DNA from: an uncultured bacterium
GTDB lineage: Bacteria; Cyanobacteriota; Vampirovibrionia; Gastranaerophilales; Gastranaerophilaceae
Length of the DNA: 64,000 bases
NCBI GenBank assembly: GCA_949298985.1
Contig: CASFYV010000026.1
Coordinates: 210,986 to 274,985 of the forward strand
Reading direction: 5' to 3'
Made by a program: the position numbers and the translations under genes
The notes under the pieces: generated by a model
What the model saw: the letters and a program-made list of their open reading frames with translations, nothing else
Told to the model about the DNA's origin: nothing
The model's database searches: none
Shown here: positions 1 through 8,911 of the stretch, in pieces
How positions within the stretch are numbered: the stretch's first letter is position 1
How the letters are laid out: each line of letters begins with the position of its first letter

Positions 1-1
1 A

Positions 2-1081
2 GCAGAACTTGTGCTTAGTGACGCTAACCCTCTTGAAAGTAAATTCTCTCCTAGTTATTCTATGGTTTTAAATTTACTCCAACGCTTTTCTTTAGAAGAA
101 GCTAAAGAATTAGTTTTAAAAAGCTTTGGATACTTTTCTTCTAATTCTAGAATAGAGCCTTTACTTAAAATTAAAGAAATTAACCAAGAAAAAATTGATG
201 AATGCAATAATTTCACCTGCTTCTGTAAAAGAACTAATGATGACTTACTTGAATATAATAAAATTCGTGAAATATATGTACAAAACAGAAGAACCTTTAA
301 AACAATTCAAAAACAAGAAAAGAAAAAAAATCGACCTCTTTCTAATGAAGCAAAAGCTTTTGGAGAACAAACAAAAAAATTACTTAGTATGATGCATTCA
401 TATGAATGTGATACTTGTAAACTTTTTAAAAAACATATGAAAATCATTGATGTTCTAAACAGATATAATGCAAAACAAAAAATATTAGACAAAGAAATAG
501 AAAAACAAAAAGATATTTTTTGGAATAAATTCTTATCTCATAGAGCCGTCCTAGAAGAATATGGTTATCTTAAAGATGATTATCCTACTGAAAAAGGAAT
601 CACAATCTCACAAATTCGTTCGGAAAATGAACTTTTCCTAGCCCAAATTATCTTCTCTAACGTATTAAGCGACCTAACACCTGCAGAACTAGCAAGTGTT
701 ATTTGTGCTATTACTACTGAGGATATGAGAGCTGATTTATATTCTCAACTACCGCTTTCTCCAAATGTAAGAAAAAGGCTCAATAAAATTAAAGATATTA
801 GAAGAGATTTAGACAAAAAACAAAAATCTTACGAAATTAGTGACCCAATGTACATAAATGCTTATTATTCTCCACTTATAGAATTATGGGCAACCGGTTC
901 TGAATGGGACGATATAATTGATCAAATCGATATGGGCGAAGGTGATATCGTAAGATGTTTTAAACGTGTAATAGATGTACTAAGGCAATTTTGTACAATT
1001 TCTAATATACCAGAAGATCTTGTCTTTACGGCAAGAGAAGCTATAGAATTAATTCAAAGATCTCCTATTGATATTGACTAA
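2..1081 (+). CDS. Ski2-like DEAD/DEAH RNA helicase, C-terminal part (5' end outside window)
   Basis: The reading frame is open from base 2, so the gene enters from the left; the first GTG at 11 is not a start. The visible 360 residues open with a PLESxFSPSYSMVLNLLxRFSLEEAKEL stretch, typical of the region after helicase domain 2 in Ski2/Mtr4-like proteins. A charged helical section follows, then a C-terminal helical bundle (LSDLTPAELASVICAI) that matches the DSHCT/ratchet-associated region. Cyanobacterial homologues are large ATP-dependent RNA helicases thought to work in RNA turnover. The motor motifs themselves lie outside the window, so activity cannot be judged. It converges on the next gene across a strong hairpin. 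Confidence 0.75.
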   Translation, partial: AELVLSDANPLESKFSPSYSMVLNLLQRFSLEEAKELVLKSFGYFSSNSRIEPLLKIKEINQEKIDECNNFTCFCKRTNDDLLEYNKIREIYVQNRRTFKTIQKQEKKKNRPLSNEAKAFGEQTKKLLSMMHSYECDTCKLFKKHMKIIDVLNRYNAKQKILDKEIEKQKDIFWNKFLSHRAVLEEYGYLKDDYPTEKGITISQIRSENELFLAQIIFSNVLSDLTPAELASVICAITTEDMRADLYSQLPLSPNVRKRLNKIKDIRRDLDKKQKSYEISDPMYINAYYSPLIELWATGSEWDDIIDQIDMGEGDIVRCFKRVIDVLRQFCTISNIPEDLVFTAREAIELIQRSPIDID

Positions 1082-1091
1082 TATTTATAAT

Positions 1092-1132
1092 AAAAGGCGG
1101 GGATTTTGAAAAAATCAAAATCCCCGCCTTTT
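1092..1132. terminator. Bidirectional intrinsic terminator
   Basis: A perfect 18-bp inverted repeat (arms 1092-1109 and 1115-1132, 5-nt A loop) has a GC-rich core and A/T-tracts on its two sides. It lies between two convergent genes and can end transcription from both directions. Confidence 0.85.
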
Positions 1133-1141
1133 CCTAATCTT

Positions 1142-1534
1142 TTATTCTTCTGGAACCTCTATTTCAACATCATCTACATCTTCTTCTTTTTTTATAGTCT
1201 CAATAACATTCTTAGCCATTTCCTTAGCTATAACTCCTCTTGTTGATTCCGGACAATTTTGAAGAAGACTTATTGCTGTTCTTAAAGTTCCATCCAAATC
1301 ATACCAACGTCCATGCTTAGATTCATCCATTACATCTTCTGTCGCGGACACTATATCTTCTACTGATTCATATTCCGAATTTGATATATGATGTTCTGTT
1401 ATTATTTTAATCAAATTTAAAGCAACTTTAATTTGCGTTTCATCATCAGATTCTTCTAAGGTTTTCATTGCAGAAGATAAAACCGGATCCTTATCATACC
1501 AACGTCTTGTATTTGTTGTAAACTCTTCTTTCAT
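1142..1534 (-). CDS. Uncharacterised protein with two RWYD-type repeats
   Basis: This is a 130-residue acidic protein with no signal peptide or membrane segment. It contains an internal duplication. Residues 11-47 (RRWYDKDPVLSSAMKTLEES...) and 76-114 (GRWYDLDGTLRTAISLLQNC...) both start with an RWYDxD signature, followed by a hydrophobic helix and a second helix rich in I/V/A. The tail is very acidic (DVDDVEIEVPEE). An AGGAGG ribosome site lies 6 nt before the ATG. I do not recognise a functional family; the RWYD pattern looks like a small helical repeat, possibly for protein binding. Confidence 0.6.
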   Translation of the reverse strand: MKEEFTTNTRRWYDKDPVLSSAMKTLEESDDETQIKVALNLIKIITEHHISNSEYESVEDIVSATEDVMDESKHGRWYDLDGTLRTAISLLQNCPESTRGVIAKEMAKNVIETIKKEEDVDDVEIEVPEE

Positions 1535-1595
1535 ATAAACCTCCTAAATCTGTAACAGCTCTATTATACAATATTATTTATTTTTTGTAAAATAT

Positions 1596-2483
1596 TTAAA
1601 CATTTACTTTTAATGATAAATTGTACAATACACGCTTTCTTATTGAGATAGGAAGTATCTTAAATTTTATATATTCATCTAATATATCTTCTGATTTATC
1701 AACTCTACTATTTGAACAAACAATACTACTGTCCTGTTGCATCAATTGTGAAATTACTAAATCTAAGTCTTCTTCTTTTGCAAACGGTTTTTTCATCATA
1801 AAATTATCCACATAATTTATATTTACTTCTTTATAATCATTTTCTTCTGTAACAATTCTTGTATTTTGGTACTTTCCATTTTTAAAATTATTGGTTACTA
1901 AAATTTCTTTACATAAACTATTGATTATTTTATAAGACAACAACTTTCCTTCCATTAAACTTTCTACTAATATATGCTGATTGCTATCTATATATTCAAC
2001 CAAATTATTTAAAATATCATACCGATATTCTTGAAAAAATTTTTCATTGAAATCTACATAAAACTTTCTTGATATAATTCTTCCGATTTCATCATATTCA
2101 TACTTTACAGAAAATTCTCTATCTTTAATTATTTTAGCAATACTAAAAATTCTATTATACTTATCATAAGTATATTTTATTTGATAAATACAATTTCCGT
2201 TTTTATCATACCTTTTAGAAGATATATTTAAGCCTCCTACATAATCTTCTAACTTTACTACCTTATTATTTTTATAATATCTAATTTTAAAAATTTCAGA
2301 ATTTTCATACAAAATTTGTTTTTCTATATCACCTTCCTCTGAATAATAATTAACAGAAATAACTTCTCCAAAATCATTTCTATTAATATCTACAAAAGGT
2401 GTATAAACATCATGAATAGAATTTTCTAAACAATTAGAAGAACTCTGTTTTAATAAATTATCGCTAAACGTTTCTTTATTCAA
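1596..2483 (-). CDS. Uncharacterised YD/RHS-repeat-like protein
   Basis: A 295-residue protein with a run of short repeats of the form YDxxGNxxYQIKYxYDxYNRI (roughly residues 92-160), resembling YD/RHS repeats that form beta-sheet wraps. There is no evident signal peptide, unlike most secreted RHS proteins, and it is far shorter than toxin-type RHS proteins. The start is TTG: an AGGAG lies 8 nt upstream of it and no ATG fits better. It is strongly AT-biased, like its neighbours. The function is unknown; a small cytoplasmic beta-repeat protein is the safest description. Confidence 0.5.
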   Translation of the reverse strand: MNKETFSDNLLKQSSSNCLENSIHDVYTPFVDINRNDFGEVISVNYYSEEGDIEKQILYENSEIFKIRYYKNNKVVKLEDYVGGLNISSKRYDKNGNCIYQIKYTYDKYNRIFSIAKIIKDREFSVKYEYDEIGRIISRKFYVDFNEKFFQEYRYDILNNLVEYIDSNQHILVESLMEGKLLSYKIINSLCKEILVTNNFKNGKYQNTRIVTEENDYKEVNINYVDNFMMKKPFAKEEDLDLVISQLMQQDSSIVCSNSRVDKSEDILDEYIKFKILPISIRKRVLYNLSLKVNV

Positions 2484-2578
2484 TGAATAAACTCCTATAT
2501 TATTAATACTGTTCCTCTATATATATTAAGTATACAATTTTTCTATAATTGCTATTATATTTTTAATTCTTTACAAAA

Positions 2579-3274
2579 CTACACATTTAATTTATAACCA
2601 CCACCATAAATAGTTTCTATATATTTTTTACCATCTGATATTTTATCAATTTTGCTTCTTAAATGCCTAATATGAACTCTTATAGTTTCTACATTATCAT
2701 CAGGTTCATACCCCCAAATTTCTTTTAACAATCTAGCTCCTGAAACCATATTACCGTGGTTTTGAAACAAAAGATTAAATATATCAAATTCAATAGGCGT
2801 AAGTTTTTGAATTTTATCATTAATTTGTACACTATATGTTTCCGGTAAAAGAGTTATTTCTTTATAAGTTAATAACTCTCGAACAGCAGAAGACTTAGGA
2901 ATTTGCTTTGTTCTTTTTAAAACAGCTCTCACTCGAACAATCAATTCATCAATCTCAAAAGGTTTAGTTAAATAATCATCAACTCCAATATTAAACCCAT
3001 TTACTTTATCATTCAATTGAGAAAGTGCTGTAAGCATAATAATAGGAGTATCAGCAATTTCTGAAGCTTGTCGAATTCTTTGAGCAACAGTATATCCATC
3101 AACTTCAGGCATCATAACGTCTAATATTATTAAAGCCGGCATTTCTTGTTTAGCTAACGCAAAACCTTCAATACCATTATATGCCTGTACAACTTGATAC
3201 CCATTTAATTCTAAATTAACTTTTATCAATTCATTTATTGCAACATCATCGTCTACCACAAGAATTTTAGTCAT
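2579..3274 (-). CDS. rpaA: OmpR-family response regulator, RpaA orthologue
   Basis: The receiver domain (residues 1-118) has the acidic pocket D8-D10, phospho-acceptor D52, T82 and K104. A winged-helix DNA-binding domain fills the C-terminal half. Stretches such as LTALSQLNDKVNGFN, DDYLTKPFE and WGYEPDDNVETIRVHIRHLR closely follow cyanobacterial RpaA rather than RpaB. In Cyanobacteria RpaA is the output regulator of the Kai clock via the kinase SasA; no kai or sasA gene is visible here. The start at 3274 is set by GGAAGGAG 8 nt upstream, so an upstream in-frame ATG at 3298 was rejected. It overlaps the end of rmuC by 8 bp, which suggests translational coupling. Confidence 0.85.
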   Translation of the reverse strand: MTKILVVDDDVAINELIKVNLELNGYQVVQAYNGIEGFALAKQEMPALIILDVMMPEVDGYTVAQRIRQASEIADTPIIMLTALSQLNDKVNGFNIGVDDYLTKPFEIDELIVRVRAVLKRTKQIPKSSAVRELLTYKEITLLPETYSVQINDKIQKLTPIEFDIFNLLFQNHGNMVSGARLLKEIWGYEPDDNVETIRVHIRHLRSKIDKISDGKKYIETIYGGGYKLNV

Positions 3275-4463
3275 TAGCCAAAACTCCTTCCAATTCATCT
3301 ATATTATCATCCACTTCTAATAAAGTATCCGGAATCTCTTTAGAAGAAGTAATTCCTAACTGTTTTAATTCTTTAACTTGTTCAAACAAACCTAGTCTAT
3401 TTTTATTTTTTCTTTTAAATCTATTAATAGTTGTGCCAAATTTTTTATTAATCTCATCAAATCGTTTTTGTAAATCAACTAAATCTTCACAAAATTGAAC
3501 AAAAGTTTCATATAAATTAGTTCCTGCTGTAACTATATTATTAACACTTTCACATTGTTTTTGCTGAGCAAATAACTGATCTACAAGTTTTATTGTTGTT
3601 AATAAAGAAGCAGTTCCAACTATAATAATTTTAGATTTATAAGCACTATTTATTAATTCATAATCTTCATAAATTAAATTTAAAGAAGCCTCAATTGGAA
3701 TATACATTAAAACAAAATCAGGTTGCCACAAGTTTTCAGCATTTTGATAATTTTTATTTGCTAAATCTACAATTCTTTTTTTAACTTCGGCCTTAAAATC
3801 TTTAACTTTAGATTCATCTTCAATACAATCTAAATAACTTGTTAAAGTAACCTTAGAATCAATAATAATATGCCTGTCTTTAGGTAAATTTATAACTATA
3901 TCAGGTCTAATCGTATGAATTTCACCATCTTTTAAATTAGAAGAAGTCGTTACAAATTGTTTAGAATAATGAATACCTTCCTGCATACCACAAGATTCAA
4001 GAATCGTATCCAAAATATTTTCACCATAAGCACCTTTTATATTTTGATTTTTTGTCAAAGCTTCGGTTAAATTTTTTGCTTCTTGTGCAATTATTTTATT
4101 ATTTTTTTCAAGATTTAAAATTTGTTGTTCAATTTTTGCAGCATTTTCAACACCTGATAAATTAAATTTTTCAACTTTATTTTTAAATTCTCCCAGCTCA
4201 TTTTTAAGAGGTGCAATCTTTTCTTCCAAAACCTCCCTATTTTGTTTTCTTAAATCTTCCTGTTCATTTTTAATAGTTTCTTGAGCTAATTGCACAAAAT
4301 CTCGTTTAATAATATCTTGTAAACTTTGAGTTAACTCTGCTTTAGTTTTTAATTGAGAAAAATCTTCCTTTAAAGTCATCTCTCTTTTTACAAAATAGAC
4401 ATACATAACAAGAGCCGCAACTACAGCACCTATAACAAAAGAAATTCCCCCAACTAAAAACAT
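3267..4463 (-). CDS. rmuC: RmuC-family DNA recombination protein
   Basis: A 398-residue protein with one N-terminal membrane anchor (about residues 2-24), a long coiled coil (30-140) and an RmuC core (about 145-370; motifs GAYGENILDTILESCGMQEG, RPDIVINLPKDRHIIIDSKVTL and DFVLMYIPIEASL). The IIIDSKV segment is the PD-(D/E)xK-like core of the family. RmuC limits recombination at inverted repeats in E. coli; the biochemistry is poorly defined. AAGGAGGG precedes the ATG. It is co-transcribed with rpaA, which starts inside its last codons. Confidence 0.88.
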   Translation of the reverse strand: MFLVGGISFVIGAVVAALVMYVYFVKREMTLKEDFSQLKTKAELTQSLQDIIKRDFVQLAQETIKNEQEDLRKQNREVLEEKIAPLKNELGEFKNKVEKFNLSGVENAAKIEQQILNLEKNNKIIAQEAKNLTEALTKNQNIKGAYGENILDTILESCGMQEGIHYSKQFVTTSSNLKDGEIHTIRPDIVINLPKDRHIIIDSKVTLTSYLDCIEDESKVKDFKAEVKKRIVDLANKNYQNAENLWQPDFVLMYIPIEASLNLIYEDYELINSAYKSKIIIVGTASLLTTIKLVDQLFAQQKQCESVNNIVTAGTNLYETFVQFCEDLVDLQKRFDEINKKFGTTINRFKRKNKNRLGLFEQVKELKQLGITSSKEIPDTLLEVDDNIDELEGVLAND

Positions 4464-4475
4464 TTAACCCTCCTT

Positions 4476-4510
4476 AAAAATCAAGCTTCTTTTATTATAA
4501 AAGAAGCTTG
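4476..4510 (-). terminator. Intrinsic terminator
   Basis: A 13-bp perfect stem (4482-4494 and 4498-4510, 3-nt loop) is followed by a U-run when read on the minus strand. It ends the transcript of the BAX-inhibitor-like gene. Confidence 0.75.
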
Positions 4511-4519
4511 AAAAAAAAT

Positions 4520-5245
4520 CTATCTGCGGTCACTTAATTTTGCCAGTAATTTTAAAATCTCTAAATATAACCAAACAATTGTTACCATAAGTCCAAAAGC
4601 ACCATACCATTCCATATCTTTAGGTAACATCATCTGAGAACCTTTTTCTATAAAATCAAAGTCAATAATCAAGTTTAAAGCCGCAACTAGACAAACAATT
4701 AAACTAATACCAATTCCAAGTGGAGATGCTGAATTCAAAGCCGGCACTTGCAGATTGAAAAAACTACCTATAAAATTAATCAAATAAACAGCCGCTATAG
4801 ATAATGTTGCAATAAATATTACACTTCTAAATTTATCTGTACATTTAATTACATTAGCTCTATATAAAATTAACATTGAAAACAACGCCGCAAAAGTTCC
4901 TGCCACTGCTTGAGTCACAATTCCCGGATAATAAGCTTCAAATTGAGCAGATATTCCACCTAAAAACAAACCTTCACAAACAGCATAAACAGGAATCAAA
5001 AATTTTAATCTTGTAAAACAAACTATCAACGCTAAAACAAACCCAACAATAGCACCACCTGTGGTTAACATCAATGCTAAATCAGTATAACCTAGGCTAA
5101 ATCTTGTCCAAACAAAAGCAGCTGCTGCAACTAAAAGTACTCCTAAAAAAGCTGTTACTTGAATAGTTCCATTAACTGTCATAGGTTCGCCTTGTAAGAC
5201 TTGTTCTTGATTAACAAACTTTTCATTTAATATAGGGTTTGACAT
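4520..5245 (-). CDS. Bax inhibitor-1/YccA-like seven-helix membrane protein
   Basis: A 241-residue protein with about seven hydrophobic helices, beginning after a polar N-terminus of about 25 residues. The regions CEGLFLGGISAQFEAYYPGIVTQA and FDFIEKGSQMMLPKDMEWYGAFGLMVTIVWLYLEIL are the family hallmarks of the bacterial Bax-inhibitor-like (TMBIM) group, including the paired acidic residues of the putative pH-sensing site. Members are proposed to be Ca2+ leak channels or membrane-stress proteins. AAGGAGG precedes the ATG. It stands alone between its own terminator and a divergent exporter gene. Confidence 0.85.
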   Translation of the reverse strand: MSNPILNEKFVNQEQVLQGEPMTVNGTIQVTAFLGVLLVAAAAFVWTRFSLGYTDLALMLTTGGAIVGFVLALIVCFTRLKFLIPVYAVCEGLFLGGISAQFEAYYPGIVTQAVAGTFAALFSMLILYRANVIKCTDKFRSVIFIATLSIAAVYLINFIGSFFNLQVPALNSASPLGIGISLIVCLVAALNLIIDFDFIEKGSQMMLPKDMEWYGAFGLMVTIVWLYLEILKLLAKLSDRR

Positions 5246-5321
5246 AAATCCTCCTTCTTACTTTGTATAAAGTATAACATATTTTTTTTATTTTTTTCAT
5301 GAAATTAATTTTTTTTTAATG

Positions 5322-5334
5322 TAGTATATTCTAT
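5322..5334 (+). promoter_or_regulatory. Candidate leaderless promoter (-10) for the ABC exporter
   Basis: TAGTAT (5322-5327), overlapping TATATT (5325-5330), ends 4-7 nt before the ATG at 5335. No Shine-Dalgarno is present, so transcription would begin at or next to the start codon. Confidence 0.4.
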
Positions 5335-7062
5335 ATGTTAAAAACTTGCCTTTTAAAATATTTTAAATATTTAAAAAGTAATAAACAAAAATTTTATCTT
5401 TACAACATTCTATCATTTTTTGTAGGTTTACTTGAATTATCAGGAGTTGCACTTGTTTATCCTTTTGTTCTACAAATTTTATCAAAAAATAAACTAGATA
5501 AAACTTCCATTTTAATTGGAATAGCTATCACTCTTCTATTCCTTACAAAAAATTTATTTATGATTTTTTACTTCCATCTTCAAGCAAAATTTACTAAAAC
5601 TCTTGAAGCTGATTTAAACTTAAAATTTATGGAATATTTTTTACAAACATCATTCCAAAACAGTTCACAAATTCCTATTGCTAAAAAATCAAATATTTTA
5701 TTTTTTCTCATACCAAATTTTATAAACAACTTTGTACTAAGAATAATGAATTTAAGTATAAATATCATTATCTTAAGCTTCATAACTATATTTTTAGTTA
5801 TAAAGTTCCCTCAAGCAACCCTAGTTACTATAATATTCGCAGCATTAATTTTAATTATACAAACTAGTTTATTCAATAAAAAACTAAAAAAAGTCTCAGA
5901 AGAACTTAATAAATCTTCATTAAATTGTACGAATGCAACAAACGAAATTATCTTAAATTTAAAAAACATAAAAATTTCCAAAAACGAAATATACTTTTTC
6001 TCAAAATATAAAAATTCATTATATGCCTTTTTTTCCGGCATCACAAAATCACAATTTTATAACTCTATACCACCTTACATAACAGAACCTTGTATAATAT
6101 TTTTACTATTCATCTTACTTTCAATAATTTCTATACAAAATCTAAATAACACCTCTAATCTAATAGCATCATTTGCACTAATTACAGCATCAATTTTCAG
6201 ATTAGCACCTACAATTTCAAGAATTCAAACAAACATAAACGGAATAAGAACATCACTAAATATTGTAAATGAATTATTAACAACCTATGAAACTCTAAAT
6301 ATAAACTCAACTCCACCATTGATAGAAACTCAATATACAAAATTTGAAAACAAAATAGAATTTAAAAACATCTTTTTTGAATACAATAAAGATAAACCAA
6401 TTCTTCAAAATATAAATTTTGAAATAAGCAAAAATGAATTTATTGGAATCATTGGATTATCAGGAGCTGGAAAAACAACATTAATAGATCTCTTATGTGG
6501 ATTACTAAAACCAACAAAAGGAAAAATTCTAATTGATAATTCTACTCTTGGAAATAAATCATTAAAAATAAGCTATATTCCACAAGAATTTAGAAATCTA
6601 AACGTTTCCATCAGAGAAAATGTAGCCTTTGGTTTTGATAATATAGATGATACAAAAATTATTGAATCACTAAAAAAAGCTCAACTATACGACTTTATAA
6701 AAAACAATTTCAAAAACGAAATATATGAAAATCCATTTATTGACAATGTTGGTCTGTCACAAGGACAAAAACAAAGACTTGCAATAGCAAGAGCTTTATA
6801 CACAAACCCTGATATCCTAATATTAGACGAAGCAACTTCTGCTCTAGACTTAAAAACAGAAGAAGAATTTTGTTCCGTTTTAGAAGAATTAAGAAAAAAC
6901 ATAACAATCATAGCCGTTGCACATAAACTAACTACAATAAAAAATGCAGACAAAATAATATTCCTAAAAGATTCTAAAATAAACGACATTGGAACTTTTA
7001 ATTACCTAAAAGAAAATAATAAAGAGTTTGCCAATTTTGCAAACTCTTCTAAATCTAAATAA
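5335..7062 (+). CDS. ABC exporter half-transporter (fused membrane and ATPase domains)
   Basis: A 575-residue protein. About six transmembrane helices occupy residues 15-310 and the nucleotide-binding domain residues 345-570. Walker A is GLSGAGKTTL, the signature is LSQGQKQRLAIARAL, Walker B is ILILDEATSALD, and the switch histidine lies in AVAHKLTT. The layout is that of MsbA/PglK-type exporters, which work as homodimers at the inner membrane and often flip lipid-linked sugars or lipids. The substrate is not shown by the sequence. There is no ribosome site, but a -10-like box abuts the ATG. Its last 8 bp overlap a small convergent gene. Confidence 0.88.
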   Translation: MLKTCLLKYFKYLKSNKQKFYLYNILSFFVGLLELSGVALVYPFVLQILSKNKLDKTSILIGIAITLLFLTKNLFMIFYFHLQAKFTKTLEADLNLKFMEYFLQTSFQNSSQIPIAKKSNILFFLIPNFINNFVLRIMNLSINIIILSFITIFLVIKFPQATLVTIIFAALILIIQTSLFNKKLKKVSEELNKSSLNCTNATNEIILNLKNIKISKNEIYFFSKYKNSLYAFFSGITKSQFYNSIPPYITEPCIIFLLFILLSIISIQNLNNTSNLIASFALITASIFRLAPTISRIQTNINGIRTSLNIVNELLTTYETLNINSTPPLIETQYTKFENKIEFKNIFFEYNKDKPILQNINFEISKNEFIGIIGLSGAGKTTLIDLLCGLLKPTKGKILIDNSTLGNKSLKISYIPQEFRNLNVSIRENVAFGFDNIDDTKIIESLKKAQLYDFIKNNFKNEIYENPFIDNVGLSQGQKQRLAIARALYTNPDILILDEATSALDLKTEEEFCSVLEELRKNITIIAVAHKLTTIKNADKIIFLKDSKINDIGTFNYLKENNKEFANFANSSKSK

Positions 7063-7207
7063 CTCTTACTTGATCCATTAATTTAGAAATTTTTTCCTTT
7101 AATTCTACATCAATTGGACTTACTACGTATCCATTAATTTTTGAATTCATCTCTTTTTCTTCCAAAGTTTTTTCTAACAACGCCAATTTTCTAATTGCAA
7201 TATTCAT
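7055..7207 (-). CDS. Small uncharacterised protein (50 aa)
   Basis: A short ORF with a perfect AGGAGG. Two adjacent ATGs (7210 and 7207) are possible; the second has the better 5-nt spacing. The product starts MNIAIRKLALLEKTLEEKEM and is mostly charged helix, ending MDQVRVI. It overlaps the ABC exporter end by 8 bp. Upstream lies the shared 18-nt promoter-like element (7254-7271), found also before the ribbon-helix-helix gene. The good ribosome site and shared promoter argue that it is real. Function unknown. Confidence 0.55.
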   Translation of the reverse strand: MNIAIRKLALLEKTLEEKEMNSKINGYVVSPIDVELKEKISKLMDQVRVI

Positions 7208-7253
7208 CATAACCTCCTAGATACCCCTTGTTTGGTTGATACCTATTACTTAA

Positions 7254-7271
7254 CTTACATATATATAAAGT
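7254..7271 (-). promoter_or_regulatory. Shared 18-nt promoter-like element, copy A
   Basis: On the minus strand it reads ACTTTATATATATGTAAG. The identical 18-mer occurs at 15858-15875 (+), and a 16/18 match at 11077-11094 (-). Copies A and B both lie about 43-44 nt upstream of a start codon, consistent with a core promoter (-10 within TATATAT). Confidence 0.55.
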
Positions 7272-7294
7272 CACTTTTTTTTAATAAATTGACT

Positions 7295-7313
7295 AAAATA
7301 TTAAGAAATATTA
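7295..7313 (-). promoter_or_regulatory. OmpR-type direct repeat, copy A
   Basis: The 19-mer AAAATATTAAGAAATATTA (plus strand) is identical to 11128-11146. It holds two half-sites with a 10-bp period and runs into TTACAAA, half of an HLR1-like site. It lies 23 bp upstream of the 18-nt element; the equivalent gap in copy B is 33 bp, one helical turn more. Confidence 0.45.
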
Positions 7314-7317
7314 CAAA

Positions 7318-7701
7318 TTACCAAACAACTTTCTCAATTAGTTCAATTTCATATCCGTCCGGGTCTTGAATAAAAGCAATTTTAGAACCTTTACCATTTA
7401 AATCAAAAGGCTCATAAAGATATTGATAACCTAATTTATTAATTTTTGTTGTGAAAACATCAAGCGAATCTACTTGAAAAGCAAAATGACCAAAACCAGA
7501 ACCAATATTATAACCATTTTCAGGAATTTCATCATTATATGTAAGCTCAATTTGACAAGTTTTTTCTTTATCTTCTAAAAAATACAACCAGCAATCTTCT
7601 AAACGTCTTTTTTCTACAACATTCATATCTAAAACTTTTTCATAAAATTCTAAAGATTTTTGAATATCTCTTACTCTAATCATTGTATGTAAAAATTTCA
7701 T
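7318..7701 (-). CDS. gloA: Lactoylglutathione lyase (glyoxalase I)
   Basis: A 127-residue VOC-fold metalloenzyme. The two beta-alpha-beta-beta-beta modules carry the expected metal ligands: H5 (MKFLH), E in CQIELTYN, H in GFGHFAFQV and E in GYEIELIEK. The family isomerises the hemithioacetal of methylglyoxal and a low-molecular-weight thiol to the lactoyl thioester. The length is normal. GGAGGAG lies 2-4 nt before the ATG. It is divergent from the thioesterase gene. Confidence 0.9.
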   Translation of the reverse strand: MKFLHTMIRVRDIQKSLEFYEKVLDMNVVEKRRLEDCWLYFLEDKEKTCQIELTYNDEIPENGYNIGSGFGHFAFQVDSLDVFTTKINKLGYQYLYEPFDLNGKGSKIAFIQDPDGYEIELIEKVVW

Positions 7702-7730
7702 AACTCCTCCTTACTTTTATTATTATATCA

Positions 7731-7745
7731 TGTTAGAATGAGTTT
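7731..7745 (+). promoter_or_regulatory. Candidate extended -10, leaderless start of the thioesterase gene
   Basis: TGT-TAGAAT (TAGAAT at 7734-7739) is followed by 6 nt and then the ATG at 7746. There is no Shine-Dalgarno. The predicted +1 coincides with the A of the start codon. Confidence 0.5.
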
Positions 7746-8162
7746 ATGAAACATACATTCGAACAAAAAGTTTATTATTCAGACACAGATGCATACGGTG
7801 TTGTATGGCACGGTTCATATTTAAGATGGCTTGAAATGGGTAGAGTTGAGCTATGTGAAATGTTAGGACATAACTTACTTGAATTAGAAGCAAATGATAT
7901 CGTTATGCCGGTTACTAATATGAATATTCGCTACAAAGCTTCTGGGAAATTAAATGATGTCGTAATAGTAGAAACTTGGATAAAAAAATTAACACCGGTT
8001 ACAGTTGTTTTTGAACAGACTATAAAAAACAAAGAGAGCGGTAAATTGTTTATTCAAGCAGAATTTGAAGTTGTAGCTATCCATAATGACGGAAAAATGT
8101 ACAGACGCCTGCCTGATATTTTAAAAAATTCTTTTGAGAAAGTATTATCATGCCAAGACTAA
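7746..8162 (+). CDS. YbgC/hot-dog acyl-CoA thioesterase
   Basis: A 138-residue single hot-dog fold protein. VYYSDTDAYGVVWHGSYLRWLEMGRVE is the YbgC/4-hydroxybenzoyl-CoA thioesterase signature with the catalytic Asp (D in TDAYGVV). Members hydrolyse short- or medium-chain acyl-CoA; in many bacteria they associate with the Tol-Pal envelope system, which is not present here. It overlaps rluB by 13 bp, heading a thioesterase-rluB-coaE operon. A hand-off between CoA thioester hydrolysis and CoA synthesis (coaE) is plausible but only inferred. Confidence 0.85.
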   Translation: MKHTFEQKVYYSDTDAYGVVWHGSYLRWLEMGRVELCEMLGHNLLELEANDIVMPVTNMNIRYKASGKLNDVVIVETWIKKLTPVTVVFEQTIKNKESGKLFIQAEFEVVAIHNDGKMYRRLPDILKNSFEKVLSCQD

Positions 8163-8911
8163 ACAAATACATTGCATCTACTGGAATTTGTTCTAGAAGA
8201 AAAGCTGATGAAATCATTTTATCAGGTAGAGTTCGCGTGAATGAAAAACTTGTAAACGAGCTTGGATATCATGTCAGAGAAAAAGATAAAGTTTATATAG
8301 ATAACAAATTAATAAGGCCAAAAGAGCACGTTTATTATAAATTTTATAAACCAGCAGGTTATATTACAACATCTGACGATGAAAAAGGCAGAAAAACGAT
8401 TTACGATGTAATACCACCAGAACTTAAAAATTTAAAACCTGTAGGAAGATTAGATAAAGATTCTACCGGACTTCTTATTCTTACAAATGATGGTGATTTC
8501 ATTAATGAAATGACACATCCCTCCATTAAATTACCAAAAGTTTACCTGGTTACTATAAATGGTAAATTTACAATCGAAAATGGAGAAAAAATGTTCAATG
8601 GAATCACTATTGAAACAGATAGCGGAGAGAAAAAAACAGCTTATGCGGAAACTCTTCCTATTGAACTTACAAATAAATCTTCATTAATTCAAGTTACTCT
8701 TTATCAGGGGATTAATAGACAAATAAGAAAAATGTTTGCAAAACTTGGATATGAAGTTATTAGTTTAAAAAGAATTCAACACGGAACCATTACTATTGAA
8801 GGTTTAAAAAAAGGACAAGTCAAACAAATTAAGCCTAAACAAATTAAAGAAGTAAAAAATTATATCGAAAAATTAAAGAGAGAATATGCTAAAAATAGCG
8901 ATAACGGGTAA
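8150..8911 (+). CDS. rluB: rRNA pseudouridine synthase, RsuA/RluB family
   Basis: A 253-residue protein. An N-terminal S4 RNA-binding domain (residues 1-60, RLNKYIASTGICSRRKADEII) is followed by the RsuA/RluB catalytic domain with catalytic D102 in VGRLDKDSTGLLILTNDG and the later motif GINRQIRKMFAKLGYEV. RluB modifies a uridine in helix 80 of 23S rRNA, RsuA one in 16S; the length and S4 region fit RluB better, but the choice is not certain. It overlaps both neighbours, so it is translated as part of one operon. Confidence 0.85.
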   Translation: MPRLNKYIASTGICSRRKADEIILSGRVRVNEKLVNELGYHVREKDKVYIDNKLIRPKEHVYYKFYKPAGYITTSDDEKGRKTIYDVIPPELKNLKPVGRLDKDSTGLLILTNDGDFINEMTHPSIKLPKVYLVTINGKFTIENGEKMFNGITIETDSGEKKTAYAETLPIELTNKSSLIQVTLYQGINRQIRKMFAKLGYEVISLKRIQHGTITIEGLKKGQVKQIKPKQIKEVKNYIEKLKREYAKNSDNG

